In this document: positions 1-11,398 of the stretch, piece by piece | Layout of the letters: each line of letters starts with the position of its first letter | Numbering within the stretch: the first letter of the stretch is position 1 | DNA from: Macquaria australasica | Lineage: Eukaryota > Chordata > Actinopteri > Centrarchiformes > Percichthyidae | Reading direction: 5' to 3' | NCBI GenBank assembly: GCA_005408345.1 | Contig: SEMN01000007.1 | Location: forward strand, 870,501-934,500 | Length of the DNA: 64,000 bases | Translations under genes and position numbers: made by a program | Notes under the pieces: model-generated | Seen by the model: the letters and a program-made list of their open reading frames with translations, nothing else | The model's database searches: none | Told to the model about the DNA's origin: nothing

Positions 1-235
1 AAGAAGCTAATCTGGTCTACTGGTGATTTATATGCAGGTAGCAAGGGAGGTTTGCTGCACTGCCAGTAGCACCAGTGTGTGCACCAGAAGGGCCACTTTG
101 TTGCTAAATATATTGCAACATTCATGCCGTTTCACCCTGGTTGGAGAAAGTCACCTAATATCTTGTTTGTCTTATTTGAGAAATTAAAGCCTTATATGTG
201 GAAACAAAGTCACCATGCATTGTGTCAAAACAAGA

Positions 236-456
236 CTGTGAGGCTGTACTTAGGCGCAGCTGTTCTTTAGCTAAATGCAAACGTCAGCATACTAACATGC
301 TAACATGCAGATGTTAAGCAGGTATAATGTTTATCACCATCTTAGTTTAGTGTGTTAGCATGATAACATTTGCTAATTAGCACTAAAGCTAAGGCTGATT
401 GGAATGTCATTAGTTTTGCAGGTATTTGGTCATAAACCAAAGTATTTGACAAATTA
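236..456 (+). repeat. Dispersed GCTAACAT repeat, copy 1
   Basis: Contains GCTAACATGC and GTGTTAGCATG blocks, TTTGCTAATTAGCACTAAAG, and GCAGGTATTTGGTCATAAA. These are shared with copies near 5,060, 12,480, 15,740 and 32,670, and with reversed copies near 7,300, 10,480 and 40,100. It behaves as an interspersed teleost repeat; its class is not clear to me. Confidence 0.75.
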
Positions 457-1902
457 AAAAAATTAACTGATATTCACATTTTTAGTTTTGTTTAGATACT
501 AAAAAAATGCTAAGATTATTTTTGGCACACATCAATACTCATCAATAGTGTTGGTGTGCAGTAAGCCACATGCACATATCTATCAATGTTGAAGCTTTAT
601 TTCCCTGTAAACAACAGGTTACACCTGTTAAACTTGTCACTCTGCCTTTCTCAGTTACAAAACATGATCCTTCAAGTGGTATACAATTATGTAACATCAT
701 CCACAGAATTATGCAACACTATCACACCTGTGTTGTATTATTGAAGTGCAAATTAAATCTAGAGAATTCCCCTCATAAAATTGGATTGTGTTTCTAAGAA
801 ACCTCTACAAAGCAAAAATGCTAAAGAAAACCTGTGATATCATATATCATGGGACCAATGAACCAATTAAATCTCATAATAAGGAAACCATAATAGAGTT
901 ATCACCATGATGAAAATCAGGGAAAACTATACACTCTCCGTATGCTGAAGTGGATAATCTTGAGGTTGATTCTGAGCTTCTGTGTGGACTTCAAGGACCT
1001 CTGCATCTCCAATCCTCTCTGTAAAAGAATGCTCAAGTGAGAGTCATATAAATCCAGTAATTTTACTGTACGTTTCCCAACTGTTTTATTCAGAAAAAAA
1101 CTTGTTACGTTAACAAGCTTACGCTTAAGCTTAAGTGTTCATGGAATGTTCTGGTTCTCTTATACCTGCTGTTAAAACAGCTGTTTTTGGCAGCCACCTG
1201 TTTGACATACATACAATTTGAGGAAAGATAAACCCTTTCATACAGTATGACTTATTTCTACAACAGAAGTAACATTTCTTCTATGTAAAAGTTACACTTT
1301 AACCCAAGAATATACAATACAGAAAACTACTGTACATTGAGAGGCTGTAAAATCACTGCTTTGATCGCAGTGTCATTATTGCAAAATGCACATCAGAAAT
1401 ACACACAAATAACAGCATTTTTTGCAACGCTGAATTTGTGTTTTAAAAAAAGAAAAATTATAATCCCTTTTCTCCTCAGGAGTGTCTGTTTTAAATAGCA
1501 TAGTCAACAGCCTTTGTGAAAAAGAACAATTCAAAGACACCAAGTCACGATGGACAAACCAAGACAAATTCACTGCAGTAAAAGAATCAATTTCAAAAAA
1601 GAAAAAAGAACATTTCAAAAGAGGAGATGGCAGAGGGATTTTAATGACTTCCCGGACCTCCTTCTGTGCCGTCAAAAAAGACTGCTGCCAAATGAAAAGA
1701 GTCTTGGTTGATAAATACTATATCCAAGAGGGGAAAGAGCTTTCATTTAATCCAAGGACACACATAAACTCAGATGGTGGTTTAGATCAAGTGAAATCTG
1801 AAGACTATGGGACACCTGCATTAAAACAGGAGCAAAAATTGTTCTGGCACAATAACAAACAACAAACTAAAACGCATTAAGAATGAGAAAAGTAGTACAC
1901 CA

Positions 1903-1908
1903 TTTATT
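1903..1908 (-). other. Candidate tbata polyadenylation signal (AATAAA on minus strand)
   Basis: TTTATT on the plus strand is about 130 nt past the tbata stop codon. A second copy at 1085-1090 would give a 3' UTR of about 950 nt. Sequence alone does not say which is used. Confidence 0.4.
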
Positions 1909-2034
1909 TACCTGGTTTGTCGTCGCTGAAAGCTCGGTTCACTCTGTGTGAGCTATGGAGGTAAATAAGCAATGTTAGACACACTGAGCTTTGAAACATT
2001 TTTGAACAGAAGAACCACATGAAAATTCGAGAGA

Positions 2035-5000
2035 TCATCCCTGCCTCGTTCTCTGTGGTTTTCTCCACGACTGGTCGAATGATGGACCATATACCGGCGG
2101 AGCTGCACCAGGGTGAAAAGCCTGGAGCTGCTGGAAGTTGTGCTGATGATGGCCTGAGAGGTCGACACCATCCAGAGCTTGTTTGATCATCCCCATCACC
2201 AGGTCTTTCTCTGCGGGTACACCACATCACATAATACCAGGAAAAGATCTCTGTGATTCTTTTCATCAGCAGTGCAGTGTGCCACCGGACTACTTATACG
2301 CTCTTTCAGTGGTTAATTTTAAATGACTGCGTTAACTGATGCAATTAAAAAGCAATTTACAAAGTAATTATTAATTATAAATCAAATAATCGGAACTGTA
2401 AATGCTAAAGCAGCAGACGAATTACTTGTGTGATGGAATATTATGGAAGATGCAACAGTCAAAGTAAAACTTAAAAATCTTTTTAAAACATACTTAGCAA
2501 ACCAATTTCATAATGAAATGATAAATGAATTAATGAAATAGAATAATTGGCAAAGAGAATTTTTTTATAAATGTGTTACTAGCTTTTAAATAGCAGGATT
2601 TAAATATAAATTTAATTAATTAGTTTTATAAATGATTTTTAAAGGCATAATTTAATTAACTGATTGTAATTAAAGCTGGGGTAGGCAGAATCTGTGCAAC
2701 CTAGGCAAAATCTTCCGCCTCTCTCTCTGCTGCCTCGTATCACTCCGCTAAGCCCCTCCCACCAAACCCACAACTTCGACCGGTAGCAGAAGGAGTTGGT
2801 TCCCCAGTGAAACTGTATCCCTCGTAGGCTCACCGAGACCACGGTACCTCCCGCCGCGACCTGTTTTCTCAAAGACGCCCTCTAGCGCTTCGCGGCCGCA
2901 GAGCAGAGCGGCCCAGGCTTCAGAGGCAGCTGCAACGCTGTCCAGCAGCGGGAAGAGAGGCTAGTACACCGCACACACACCACTGTCCCCCGTCAAAAGT
3001 TATTCCCCACTGTTTGTCATCATGCCTCTTTGCCACTCGTCGTTATGAGCGCCATGGCATTGAACGTAATGAGCCTGAAGCTCCGTGTGGAGCCGGACGT
3101 GTTGTTTTGTACTATACACCGCTGTAGGCAAAGGAGGTGTTGGAAATTTATCACAAGTTTCAGGATTTTCGGCAGGATTTTCCTCCACTGAATCAGGCTT
3201 TCACCGTCTGAAGGGACGTGTACACACATCTGCTCTTGCTTAGCCAATACGAACGCACCGTCTCTCTGAAATAACCTGTGATTGGCTAAAGTCTATCGTC
3301 ACTGCATAGATTTTCTGAAGCCTGAAAACAGGCAAGAGGGGGGGCTGAAATGGAGGTCTGCTCTCAGACCACTTGAATTACAATATGCTGCACGGTTAAT
3401 ATGGCATTTTTGCCCAGTGACGCCAAAAGAAAACTGCCTACCCCAGCTTTAACTCATAATAAAAGTTTATAATTCTTCCAGTGGCATGTTCCAGACCACA
3501 CAGGGCACAGGTGCAAACTAGAAAACACTGCTGCTAAATCTAAAGTTTGTGATATTAATAACAGTAATGGATAATCATGGGATACATGTGCCACATTTTT
3601 TCATTCAAATGCAGAATTTCATTAGAACACAGGTTTTCAAACTGTGGGGTGCGCCTCCACAGGGGGATGTGGGAGAGTTGAAGGGGGGGCACAGAGGGTA
3701 AGATGCGAACCAAAGATACTGTGTGAGGTGAAAGAGAGACAGGTGCATGCCGGGGTTCTAAAAACAACCCTTAGCACCGTAGCGCATATGTACATTGCAA
3801 ACAGGAACTGCTAATAGCTAATTCAGTATACTTTTAATGGTGCCACTTTGCCAAAATGTAAACAAATGACGGCTAAAGAAATGGGGCTCGAGTTGTATGC
3901 AACAGCTAACTCACTGACTCCATGGCAACATTATATTTCCTGTTTACCCTCCAGGGTTTATGACGGAGTGTGTGGTTGTCTGAAAGAGGGCCCACAGTGT
4001 CAGACTTTGAAAACCCCTGCATTAGAAAATTGTGTTAAAAAATCTTATTTTAAAAGATCTTCACCAAATCTAACCACTTGTTCCTTGGCCCATGGTCTAT
4101 TTCCACCAGCCTAATGAATTGAAACCAGTTTCAGCATCTGTTAATGTTAGAGGGGAACTGAGTTTAGGTAGGTTGTTGACAGAGGAACTGATTTAAGAAA
4201 TTCAACACATTTCTGAAAATATCGTTTATGCCAAATTAATTGTGATGGTTGAAGTGATTGGGAACCTCTGTATCGTCATAGAAGCTGCCGGTCTTCTGTC
4301 AGCCTTACAACACTGATGTCACTGATGTTGCACTGTTGTCTCAACATGATTGATGTTAACAAATTGGCATGTAATATCTAAAATGTTTTTCAGCATTTAT
4401 AAAAGTACTGTAGTACACACTTGGGATACAAATTTTCAAATCTGCTGTCTTTGTGCACAAAGTAACCTCACTTTCCATGTGGAATAAAGAAGCATTTTAC
4501 CTCTTTGGCCTGCAAGCAGAAGCCACTGCTGGACGGTGGACAGGGAATCTGTCTGCAGGATCTGACAAAGTAGCTCCAACACCTGACAAGAGTGCAGCAG
4601 GACCATCATTAGCCTTCAAACAACATACATTTATATCCAAGTTGCTAGTGAATTCTCAAGGTGCCTGGTGACCGCTATTCTGGGGGCTATTTTCCAACAA
4701 CAATACAAATGTAGCATAACCTCGGGCAAAAGCTTTGTGCTCTGGAGAATTTCTATGATGTTGGAAAGCTCCTTTTGATCTACCGCTAATCCTTCCTCTC
4801 TAGAATGAAATATTACATGGCTGTGCCCCAAACTACCCCCTGTTAAAGAGAGAAATATCAGTGGAGGAGTATTTCACCATGAGTTCTTGATCATGGAAGG
4901 GCTGAGGATACACCAGGCGCTGGGAATGGGATCTGCGTTGGTAAGACTTGGTGGCTGGAGGGATGATCCTCCCGGTTTCAGCTGAATATTGGGTCTTTCG

Positions 5001-8000
5001 ACGGACAAATTCTTCCTCAGGTTGGTCCTGGAATACATTGACCAAATCAGTAATATGATAATGCTAACATGCTGATTTTTAGAAGGTATAATGTTTACCA
5101 TTTCCACCATCCTAGTTTAGCATATTAGCAGACTACCATTTGCTTATTAGCACTACACAGTCAATCAAAGTCAAAAAAGAAATTAGGCCAAGGTCAGCAG
5201 GTGGTTATACAACTTTGGGCCAATAGAAGGAGGGGTGAAAATGGCTATAAAAGAAGATGTGTGCATTGGATTGTCAGTTACTTCATGGACTGACTCCGGT
5301 TTGTGTGTGCTTGTATGCTTGACTGTTGGTTGCTCCATGAACTAACTCGGGTTTGCTGTACTTGTTGATTTGTCAGTAAACTCCATTCGTATTAGAACTC
5401 TTTTGACTCAGTTGAATGTTTTTGAGTATTGAAGTGCTTATAGTGTGGTGAAGATCCTGAGGACATCCTGCCCATCTTTGGGATTTTTCTCCCACAGCCT
5501 CCCAGGCTTTTCTTAATCTTGGCTATGGCCCTGATCATATCCAACCAGAACCTAAAAAATTCTATTGGTTGAGCTTGTTGTGGGTTTGTACACAACCTGG
5601 GAAGAAGTGCTACCTCTGAGACTCACTAATCATTCACCTGAAGAGGATAAATGCACGCAGCGTGTAACATAAATGCTGATGTTTATGATTGTTTTTGACC
5701 ACGTTTTGTCTACTACATGTCCAGCATTACTACTCTTTCAATTTGTCATTGTCAGGAACTGGATAGCCATAATCCAACAAGCTACTGGTCACAATGCTTC
5801 TGTAGGCTATTTCACACCCACAGCAAAAGGGTATTTATCAGACTTCGCCATATATTGTTGAAAATTCAGTTTCGGGCTATCTCTGCTACTGATAACATGC
5901 AATATATCCCTTAACAGTAGTCAAGGGTGAATTGTACAGTGCCATTAAGTAATGCTGGATACATTTCAGATTACAGCAATTGCAGTTATAAATGTACCTC
6001 TTTTTTGTCCTTTTGTGCTTGAGAAGAAACACTGACTTTTGTAGCAAGTTCCTTAAGTTCATCCCTCCAGGCTTCCGAAAATAGTGCTGTGAAATAAAGA
6101 GGAAAAATTACTCCTGTTATTCTGAAGCTCAATGGGATTCTTTGAAGGCAGATCTTTAGAAAAAGTAATGAGAAAATGTAGGCGGCGTGTGTGAGTGTAC
6201 CTGATTTGTTTTTGTTACTAACGACTCCATAAAGATTCTGAGCAAGCGGGAAAGCAAAAGATGGATCGGTAACTTTCTTGAGGACGTGGCTCTTGAGAAG
6301 TGGATGAGGAAATAATGATGAGGTGACAAACCAATCATCCCTCACCATGCAAACGGGCCTACCATTGAGTCCTGTGGGAATAACAGGCACAATATTCACA
6401 GTTCACACACACACACAAGGTAAAGTGCTTCAGATGAGTGGGACAATCAAAGGAATGCCCTGAAGACCTAAAATTCCTGCTGAGACTAAAGGTGACAACT
6501 TCATGAGAACCTCAGGGATGAAACCTACTTCTCTACCGATAATGCAGTTGTCTCTTTCATGTACCATATTGCTATTCCATGTGCCCATAGAGCTACTCCT
6601 GAAATGTTTCATATACAGTGTAGGTAACTGAATTATAACTCATCTCAGGAAGGGATTCTTCAACAGCAACGTCAGAATGAGGACCTTGTTAATGGCTTTA
6701 TTTTTTAAGCACAGTTGCTAAGACATTTTAAGCTAAATTAATAAATTAGATGTAATTAGCTCTGACAAATAATCACCTGGAGTCAGAATTAGTGAGTGCA
6801 TAATCCGACTATTGTTATTCAGTCAAGCAGGAAGCTTGTTATGATCCAAAAGAAGTGTGGTAGTGAGTCAACAATTTTCTGATTGCAGTATTTGGCAATG
6901 GCAAACAAATTAACATACACTTTTAAAGTGATAACATATCACCTTTAAAATGTTGATGTGGCTGACATGTTAGCATACAGTTACTTATTGCAGTACTTGC
7001 TTTATCTTTCTTTATATTTTTTTTTTACTTACTATGTTTATTGATATGCATCAATATAACAAGGCAAATTCCTTGTATGTGAAAACCTACTTGGCAATAA
7101 ACCTGATTCTGATTATTTATACAGTCAACAGACATGGAGCAACATTTGTATTTTAGCTCTGTTTTGGTCTCCACCAACTCCTGAGAGAAATACCTGTCTC
7201 TTTAGCTGCTAAATGCTCCACTTTCTTCATCAGCTAGTCACTACAGTAACTTTGTAGCTAGTTTTTAGCTATGATTGTGGCTGTGGTTGGTCCAACACTT
7301 AGGTCTCGACAATGGATTGCCATGAAACTTTGTGCAGACATTCATGATCCCCAGACTATGAATTCTAATGACTTTGGTGATCCCTGACTTTTCCTCTAGT
7401 GCCACCGGTTTTAAATTTCTTTTGTGAAACGTCTTGACAACTATTGAATGAAATGGCATGAAATTTGGTACAAATATCCATGGTGCCCAGTGAATTATCT
7501 CAACATCTACTTAATGGATTGGCGCAAAATTTTGTACAGTCATTCATGGTTCCCAGATGACGTATCCTGACAACTTTGGTGATCCCCTGACTTTTCCAGT
7601 AGCGTCACCAACAGGTAGACATTTTTGGTTGTTATTGAAATCTCCACAACTAATGGATGAATTGCTGTGAAATTTGGTACAGACATTTGAGAAGATGGTA
7701 TAATTTGATAAATACTAATCGCTCCATCAAATAGTGCAAGGATACCAAACTGAAAGCTCACACTTAGTGTTAACAGTTAAACACAGCTTCAATAAAATGC
7801 AATAAAAATCTTGCATATAATTATCTGAAAACAATTTTGATAACCTAGATGGGAACCAGAATGATCTGCTGACTTTATTTCTTCAGGATGGTCGTAATTT
7901 ACTGGAGCCAAATACCCAGGGAAATCATCTATAAAGGTTCAAAACACCTACTTCGGTCTGTACTGTAATTTAGGGAAGTATATGGCAAGGCTTGATTCAA

Positions 8001-8275
8001 CTTTCAAATCAACTTCCTTTAGAAATTTCATAAAGAGCATTAATTTCTTCTGTTGCCCCAAAGGCTATGTCTGCCTGCTCACCTTGAATATGTCGCACCC
8101 TGTGTGGATGAGGGTTGTGCCGGGAGAAGAATGAGTGATGACTCAAGGCACCAAAGCGCGGACTGCTTGTCGTCAGCATCTTGGTAAATTCAGTGGTGAA
8201 TGGCACCTGATTAATTTGACTGCGGCTCCTCTCTCCGGTTGTCCCCCAGGAGTCTGGACTCTGTGCTATGGACAT
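2035..8275 (-). CDS. tbata: tbata (thymus, brain and testes associated protein, SPATIAL), six coding exons
   Basis: Coding exons in transcript order: 8275-8083, 6371-6201, 6086-5998, 5027-4878, 4582-4501, 2210-2035. All five introns are GT-AG, the phases agree, and the sum is 861 nt (286 aa plus stop). Recognised by TBATA-like blocks: ALSHHSFFSRHNPHPHRVRHIQ, then LNGRPVCMVRD, SEAWRDELKELA, QYSAETGRIIPPATKS, QDQELM-like HDQELM, VLELLCQILQTDSLS, and EKDLVMGMIKQAL. This order matches the mammalian protein, which is about 350 aa, so the fish form is shorter at both ends. The start chosen is the first Met in exon 2 (8275-8273); the exon reads open upstream to its acceptor at 8308. In mammals the protein is linked to thymic epithelium, testis and brain; no enzyme domain is visible. 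Introns carry a TTAA MITE (2674-3448) and dispersed repeats. Family identity is from memory of human TBATA; the N-terminus is the least certain part. Confidence 0.87.
2674..3448. mobile_element. TTAA-flanked MITE A, full length (775 bp)
   Basis: Left end AGCTGGGGTAGGCAG and right end CTGCCTACCCCAGCT are perfect 15-bp inverted repeats. Both are bounded by TTAA (2670-2673, 3449-3452), which fits a piggyBac-like TTAA target duplication. There is no transposase ORF, so it is non-autonomous. It lies in the last intron of tbata. A second, left-truncated copy is at about 12,882-14,051. Confidence 0.8.
5058..5165 (+). repeat. Dispersed GCTAACAT repeat, copy 2 (short)
   Basis: ATGCTAACATGCTGAT, then AGGTATAATGTTTACC and TAGTTTAGCATATTAGCA, resemble the 236-456 copy. 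It lies in a tbata intron. Confidence 0.6.
5215..5420 (+). other. CCAAT/TATA promoter-like segment inside a tbata intron, possible LTR fragment
   Basis: GGCCAATAG is followed about 25 bp later by CTATAAAAG, then by two loosely similar blocks of about 60 bp. The layout resembles the promoter part of an LTR, but I see no TG/CA ends or target duplication, so the assignment is tentative. Confidence 0.3.
7130..7700 (-). repeat. Dispersed GCTAACAT repeat family, reversed and internally duplicated
   Basis: The unit with GACTTTGGTGATCCC and TGACTTTTCC occurs twice, about 205 bp apart, with GAAATTTGGTACA blocks between and after. The same phrases appear in opposite orientation in the copies at 15,960-16,300 and 32,770-33,010. 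The left part (AGCTGCTAAATGCTCCAC) recurs near 45,810. It lies in a tbata intron. Confidence 0.65.
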
Positions 8276-8440
8276 ATCTTGAATGACAGCTGGAGGTTTT
8301 GTTAAAATCTGAAGGAATAAAAGAAAGTAATGTGTTTGAAATGCCAAAATGTTAATATTCAAGGCACTTGATTGCAAAGTTGTGACCACACATACTACAA
8401 CACTTGAAAACTAAAACCTAAGGAGCAACACACACAGACT

Positions 8441-8510
8441 AAGATAAGATAAGCCTTTATTGTCCCACAGCGGGGACATTTTCAGCGTTACAGCAGCCAG
8501 CAAAAATGTC
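8441..8510. repeat. Short teleost interspersed repeat fragment
   Basis: GATAAGATAAGCCTTTATTGT followed by CCCACAGCGGGGACATTT resembles a widespread fish repeat end that I recall in other teleost loci. Only the end is present. Confidence 0.4.
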
Positions 8511-8666
8511 ATATATAGAAATACAATAAAAATAAATAGATACTACTCAACTTGATTTACTCCAAGAATCCAAAGATAGCTTTAATGCATTTCAGATTTT
8601 ACCAGAAATGTGCATGTGTTCTACCAGGAAGATTTAGGAAAAAATAACTTTGAAGAACCACTTTAC

Positions 8667-8722
8667 CTCTGAAAACAGCCTCCAGCTCAAAACCTTTGGT
8701 ACTTAATGCTCTGTGTTGCCTG
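8667..8722 (-). other. tbata: Probable non-coding first exon of tbata (5' UTR)
   Basis: On the minus strand a good donor (AGAG|GTAAAG) ends at 8667, about 360 bp upstream of the tbata exon whose acceptor is at 8309-8310. The short stretch up to the X-box at 8724-8736 has no ATG, so it would be untranslated. The upstream edge is a guess set by the X-box. Confidence 0.4.
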
Positions 8723-8723
8723 T

Positions 8724-8736
8724 GTTGCTAAGCAAC
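8724..8736. promoter_or_regulatory. Palindromic X-box (RFX-type site) at the tbata 5' end
   Basis: GTTGCTAAGCAAC has two perfect inverted half sites (GTTGCT / AGCAAC) with a 1-bp spacer, the arrangement bound by RFX factors in promoters of ciliary and testis genes. It lies beside the inferred first exon of tbata, which suits a testis-expressed gene. Binding is inferred. Confidence 0.5.
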
Positions 8737-8739
8737 CTG

Positions 8740-10478
8740 AACTAAACAAGACACAATGGCATATGTGCACAATGAGTGACTGGCATTGAGTGACCAGATC
8801 ATTTAGACAGGATTTATGCAACAACTGCTAGAATTTAACTATTTTATGATGTTTAATTAAAAAACTTAAGTGAAGACTGCAGTAGTTTTCTAAATGTTGA
8901 TAAGAAATTAAGTTGATGGAAGTAAGTAGGCCTGTATTCAATAACTCTGATACTGTTGTATTTGTGTCTTCAGTACAAGGAGCACTGTGTTTTACTGTCT
9001 TATCCTTGACTGACATTCAATTCTGTCTTTTTAGGAGACATAAAGATTTTTTTTTTATCTGAAAAACAACATTTGGAGTAGTTTTTCCAGCCCTGAACAG
9101 TGTCTGCAGGCATTCCTTTCAGGATGCATACAGCCCCAAAAACCTTCATCAATAAGGTAAGTTAGACTGTATGTAGCCTGAGAGACCAAACCCAAGGGGG
9201 GAAAAAGTAAGGGCGCAATGTACTCTGTGCTCCTCTCGCTACCTCATTCCTTTGAGTGTACAGTAATAACCGACGGCCACTCAGACAAGCATATCAACAT
9301 TTGCTTGTAATGTAATTTTTTCTTCTCTTATCAGGACAATTGTGCCTGATCAGTAGGAGGACAATGTTCATGTTTCAATCACTGTGAGGCAGGTATGAAT
9401 CTTGATTAAGTATCATTAATTCATTATTTACAATGAAAGGCTTGCTATTGAAGGCTGTTTACATAACCATGTCTCTACCTTTATGCAGGATGCCATGTCT
9501 GGAATTTTAATATATACATAGTAATAAGGGTTTAACAAAAAAGCCTTTTGAAAGCAAATAGTGATATTGATGTTTAAACCAGATGCTGCACTGACGGTTA
9601 ACAAGAATTAGTAGGGACAATCCACAACAATGGATCACTTGAGCTAAAGGACGTTTATAAATGTCAGACAGCAACAATGTTTGAATCATACCAGATACAT
9701 GGAGACATGGGGCGAGTCCTTCACATCCATTGGGAAATTCTTCTGCACATTTTTGACAAGAGGCCTCGGATCTGCCTTAATAGCACTGTAAATGTCACTT
9801 ATACCCCTGTGTTTGAGCATACATGAGGAAAACAACCAGAAAATGGTGGAACATTGTTGTTCATTCCCAGGTTGATTTTATGAAAATAATATAAATTGAT
9901 CAGCAGCTAATCAGCAAGAATTAAGTAAGAAAAAACTATAACACGTTTCTCATTTGCTTAATCCACACACAAATCTAAACAAGACTATTTGTGGTTTTAC
10001 AGGGTGTTATGGGCTGTAATTTCTTCTTGGATAGCAACAGCTGGGAGGAGTGGCTTTCTGAAGGCTTGTCGTCACAGCAAGGTAGCCAGGCAACCAGCAG
10101 AGAAGTACAGGGTGTATGGATAAATTGTTCTTTGTCAAGAAATCATTAGCTATACAAATTTTCTCTGTACTAAAAAGACATCTGGTCAAGTTATTTGTGT
10201 TTTCCTTATTTCAAACTGTATGGAAACTGTATGTCTCAGGTTATGATAAAGTCATAACCTGAGACACTCTGAGTGCCAGCTGTTTCCCCTTGCTTCCAGA
10301 TTTTATGTTGAGCGTAGTTAATTTGGCACTGTTGATTTAGGATAACTTGTTTGTATGTATTATAGAACCACTTTGTGGTTTGTGTTTTGTAGCAGCCAGT
10401 CTGTCCATCACCTTGGTCCAGCCTGAAATATCTCACACTTGCAAAACTAAAAACCATTAAACATTATACTGTACTTGC
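8740..10478. other. Intergenic, no gene recognised
   Basis: AT-rich sequence upstream of tbata with only short, non-conserved open frames. It contains the second X-box (10082-10094) and a perfect 14-bp-arm hairpin (10233-10265). I see no exon-like blocks. Confidence 0.5.
10082..10094. promoter_or_regulatory. Second X-box-like site upstream of tbata
   Basis: GTAGCCAGGCAAC fits the RFX consensus GTNRCC-N(0-3)-RGYAAC with a 1-bp spacer. It is about 1.35 kb upstream of the first X-box. A single match of this length can occur by chance. Confidence 0.3.
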
Positions 10479-10575
10479 TTAACATCAGCATGTTAGCATT
10501 GCCATGGTGAGCATGTTAGTATACTGATGTTAGCTTTTAGCTCATGCACTGCTGTGCCCAAGTACAGCCTTACAG
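10479..10575 (-). repeat. Dispersed GCTAACAT repeat, reversed short copy
   Basis: ACATCAGCATGTTAGCATTG, GAGCATGTTAGTAT and GTGCCCAAGTACAGCC are the reverse complement of the 5' part seen at 12,490-12,580. Confidence 0.6.
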
Positions 10576-10919
10576 AGATGCAAACATGGCTGTTACTTAA
10601 CAGACTGATATGATGGTATTTTATTACCTGTCATTCCTGAGAAATGTATGGTTATTTTCCATGTGTGTGTTGCAATGTTTGTCATTCCTTGTTGACTACT
10701 GTAAGTCATGTGACTCTACACCTGTGGCTCCTTCTGTCTTTTGAGTTTTGTTATCGACAACGAACCGTGGTTCTGATCAGTTTGAAATCTGATCAGTTAA
10801 GACGGGTTCCAACTGCTTTTTTTTTTTTTTTTTTTAAATACACCCATAGAAACTACTCCTGCAATGTAATTCTCTTCTCTGCTGTCTTTCCACATGCTCA
10901 ACCAAACATTCATTTTTCC

Positions 10920-11398
10920 TAGTGATGGCATAAACGGTTCATTTTAATGACTTAGTTCCTTAAATCTCGCTCAGTAAAATGAACTACTCTCATTCTACTC
11001 TCGAGTCATTCTTTCATTTCTTTCAGTGTGGAGGGAGAGGGGGGTATTTCAGCATTTCTGTCCAATACTGAGCCTGTGTAGCTGTCACGTGTAAAATTGA
11101 AGACCAAGACCCAGTCGAGTGGTAAACTACTCACTTCTGTTCAATACTGTGCCTGTGTAGCTGTCACATGTAAAATGAACAAAAGACTTACTTGAAGACC
11201 AAGACCCAGTCAAGTGGTGAACTACTCATTTCTGTCCAATACTGAGCCTGTGTAGCTGTCACATGAGAAAAACGAAACTATGCATTATTATTGTTGTGCA
11301 ATGCGCAGGCGTGGCCAAAATGAACGAATTACTCTCTGAAACGACTCGTTACTACTAGTTCATATCAAAAGAGTAGTTCAATGGACGACACATCACTA
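10920..11398. mobile_element. hAT-like non-autonomous element with internal tandem repeats
   Basis: Terminal inverted repeats TAGTGATG / CATCACTA, with subterminal GGTTCATTTTAATGACTTAG opposed to GTTC/GAAC-rich right-end sequence. Inside, a unit starting TCTGTCCAATACTGAGCCTG is repeated three times (about 11057, 11136, 11231). Termini resemble common teleost hAT MITEs; an exact 8-bp target duplication is not evident. Confidence 0.55.

Noticed and set aside
1482..1880. 132-codon plus-strand open frame
   Set aside because: Lys/Ser-rich, no recognisable domain, and lies antisense in the likely tbata 3' UTR.
4631..4831. 66-codon minus-strand frame next to a tbata exon
   Set aside because: Checked as a possible TBATA exon, but the conserved VLELLC exon is at 4501-4582 and this frame has no TBATA similarity.
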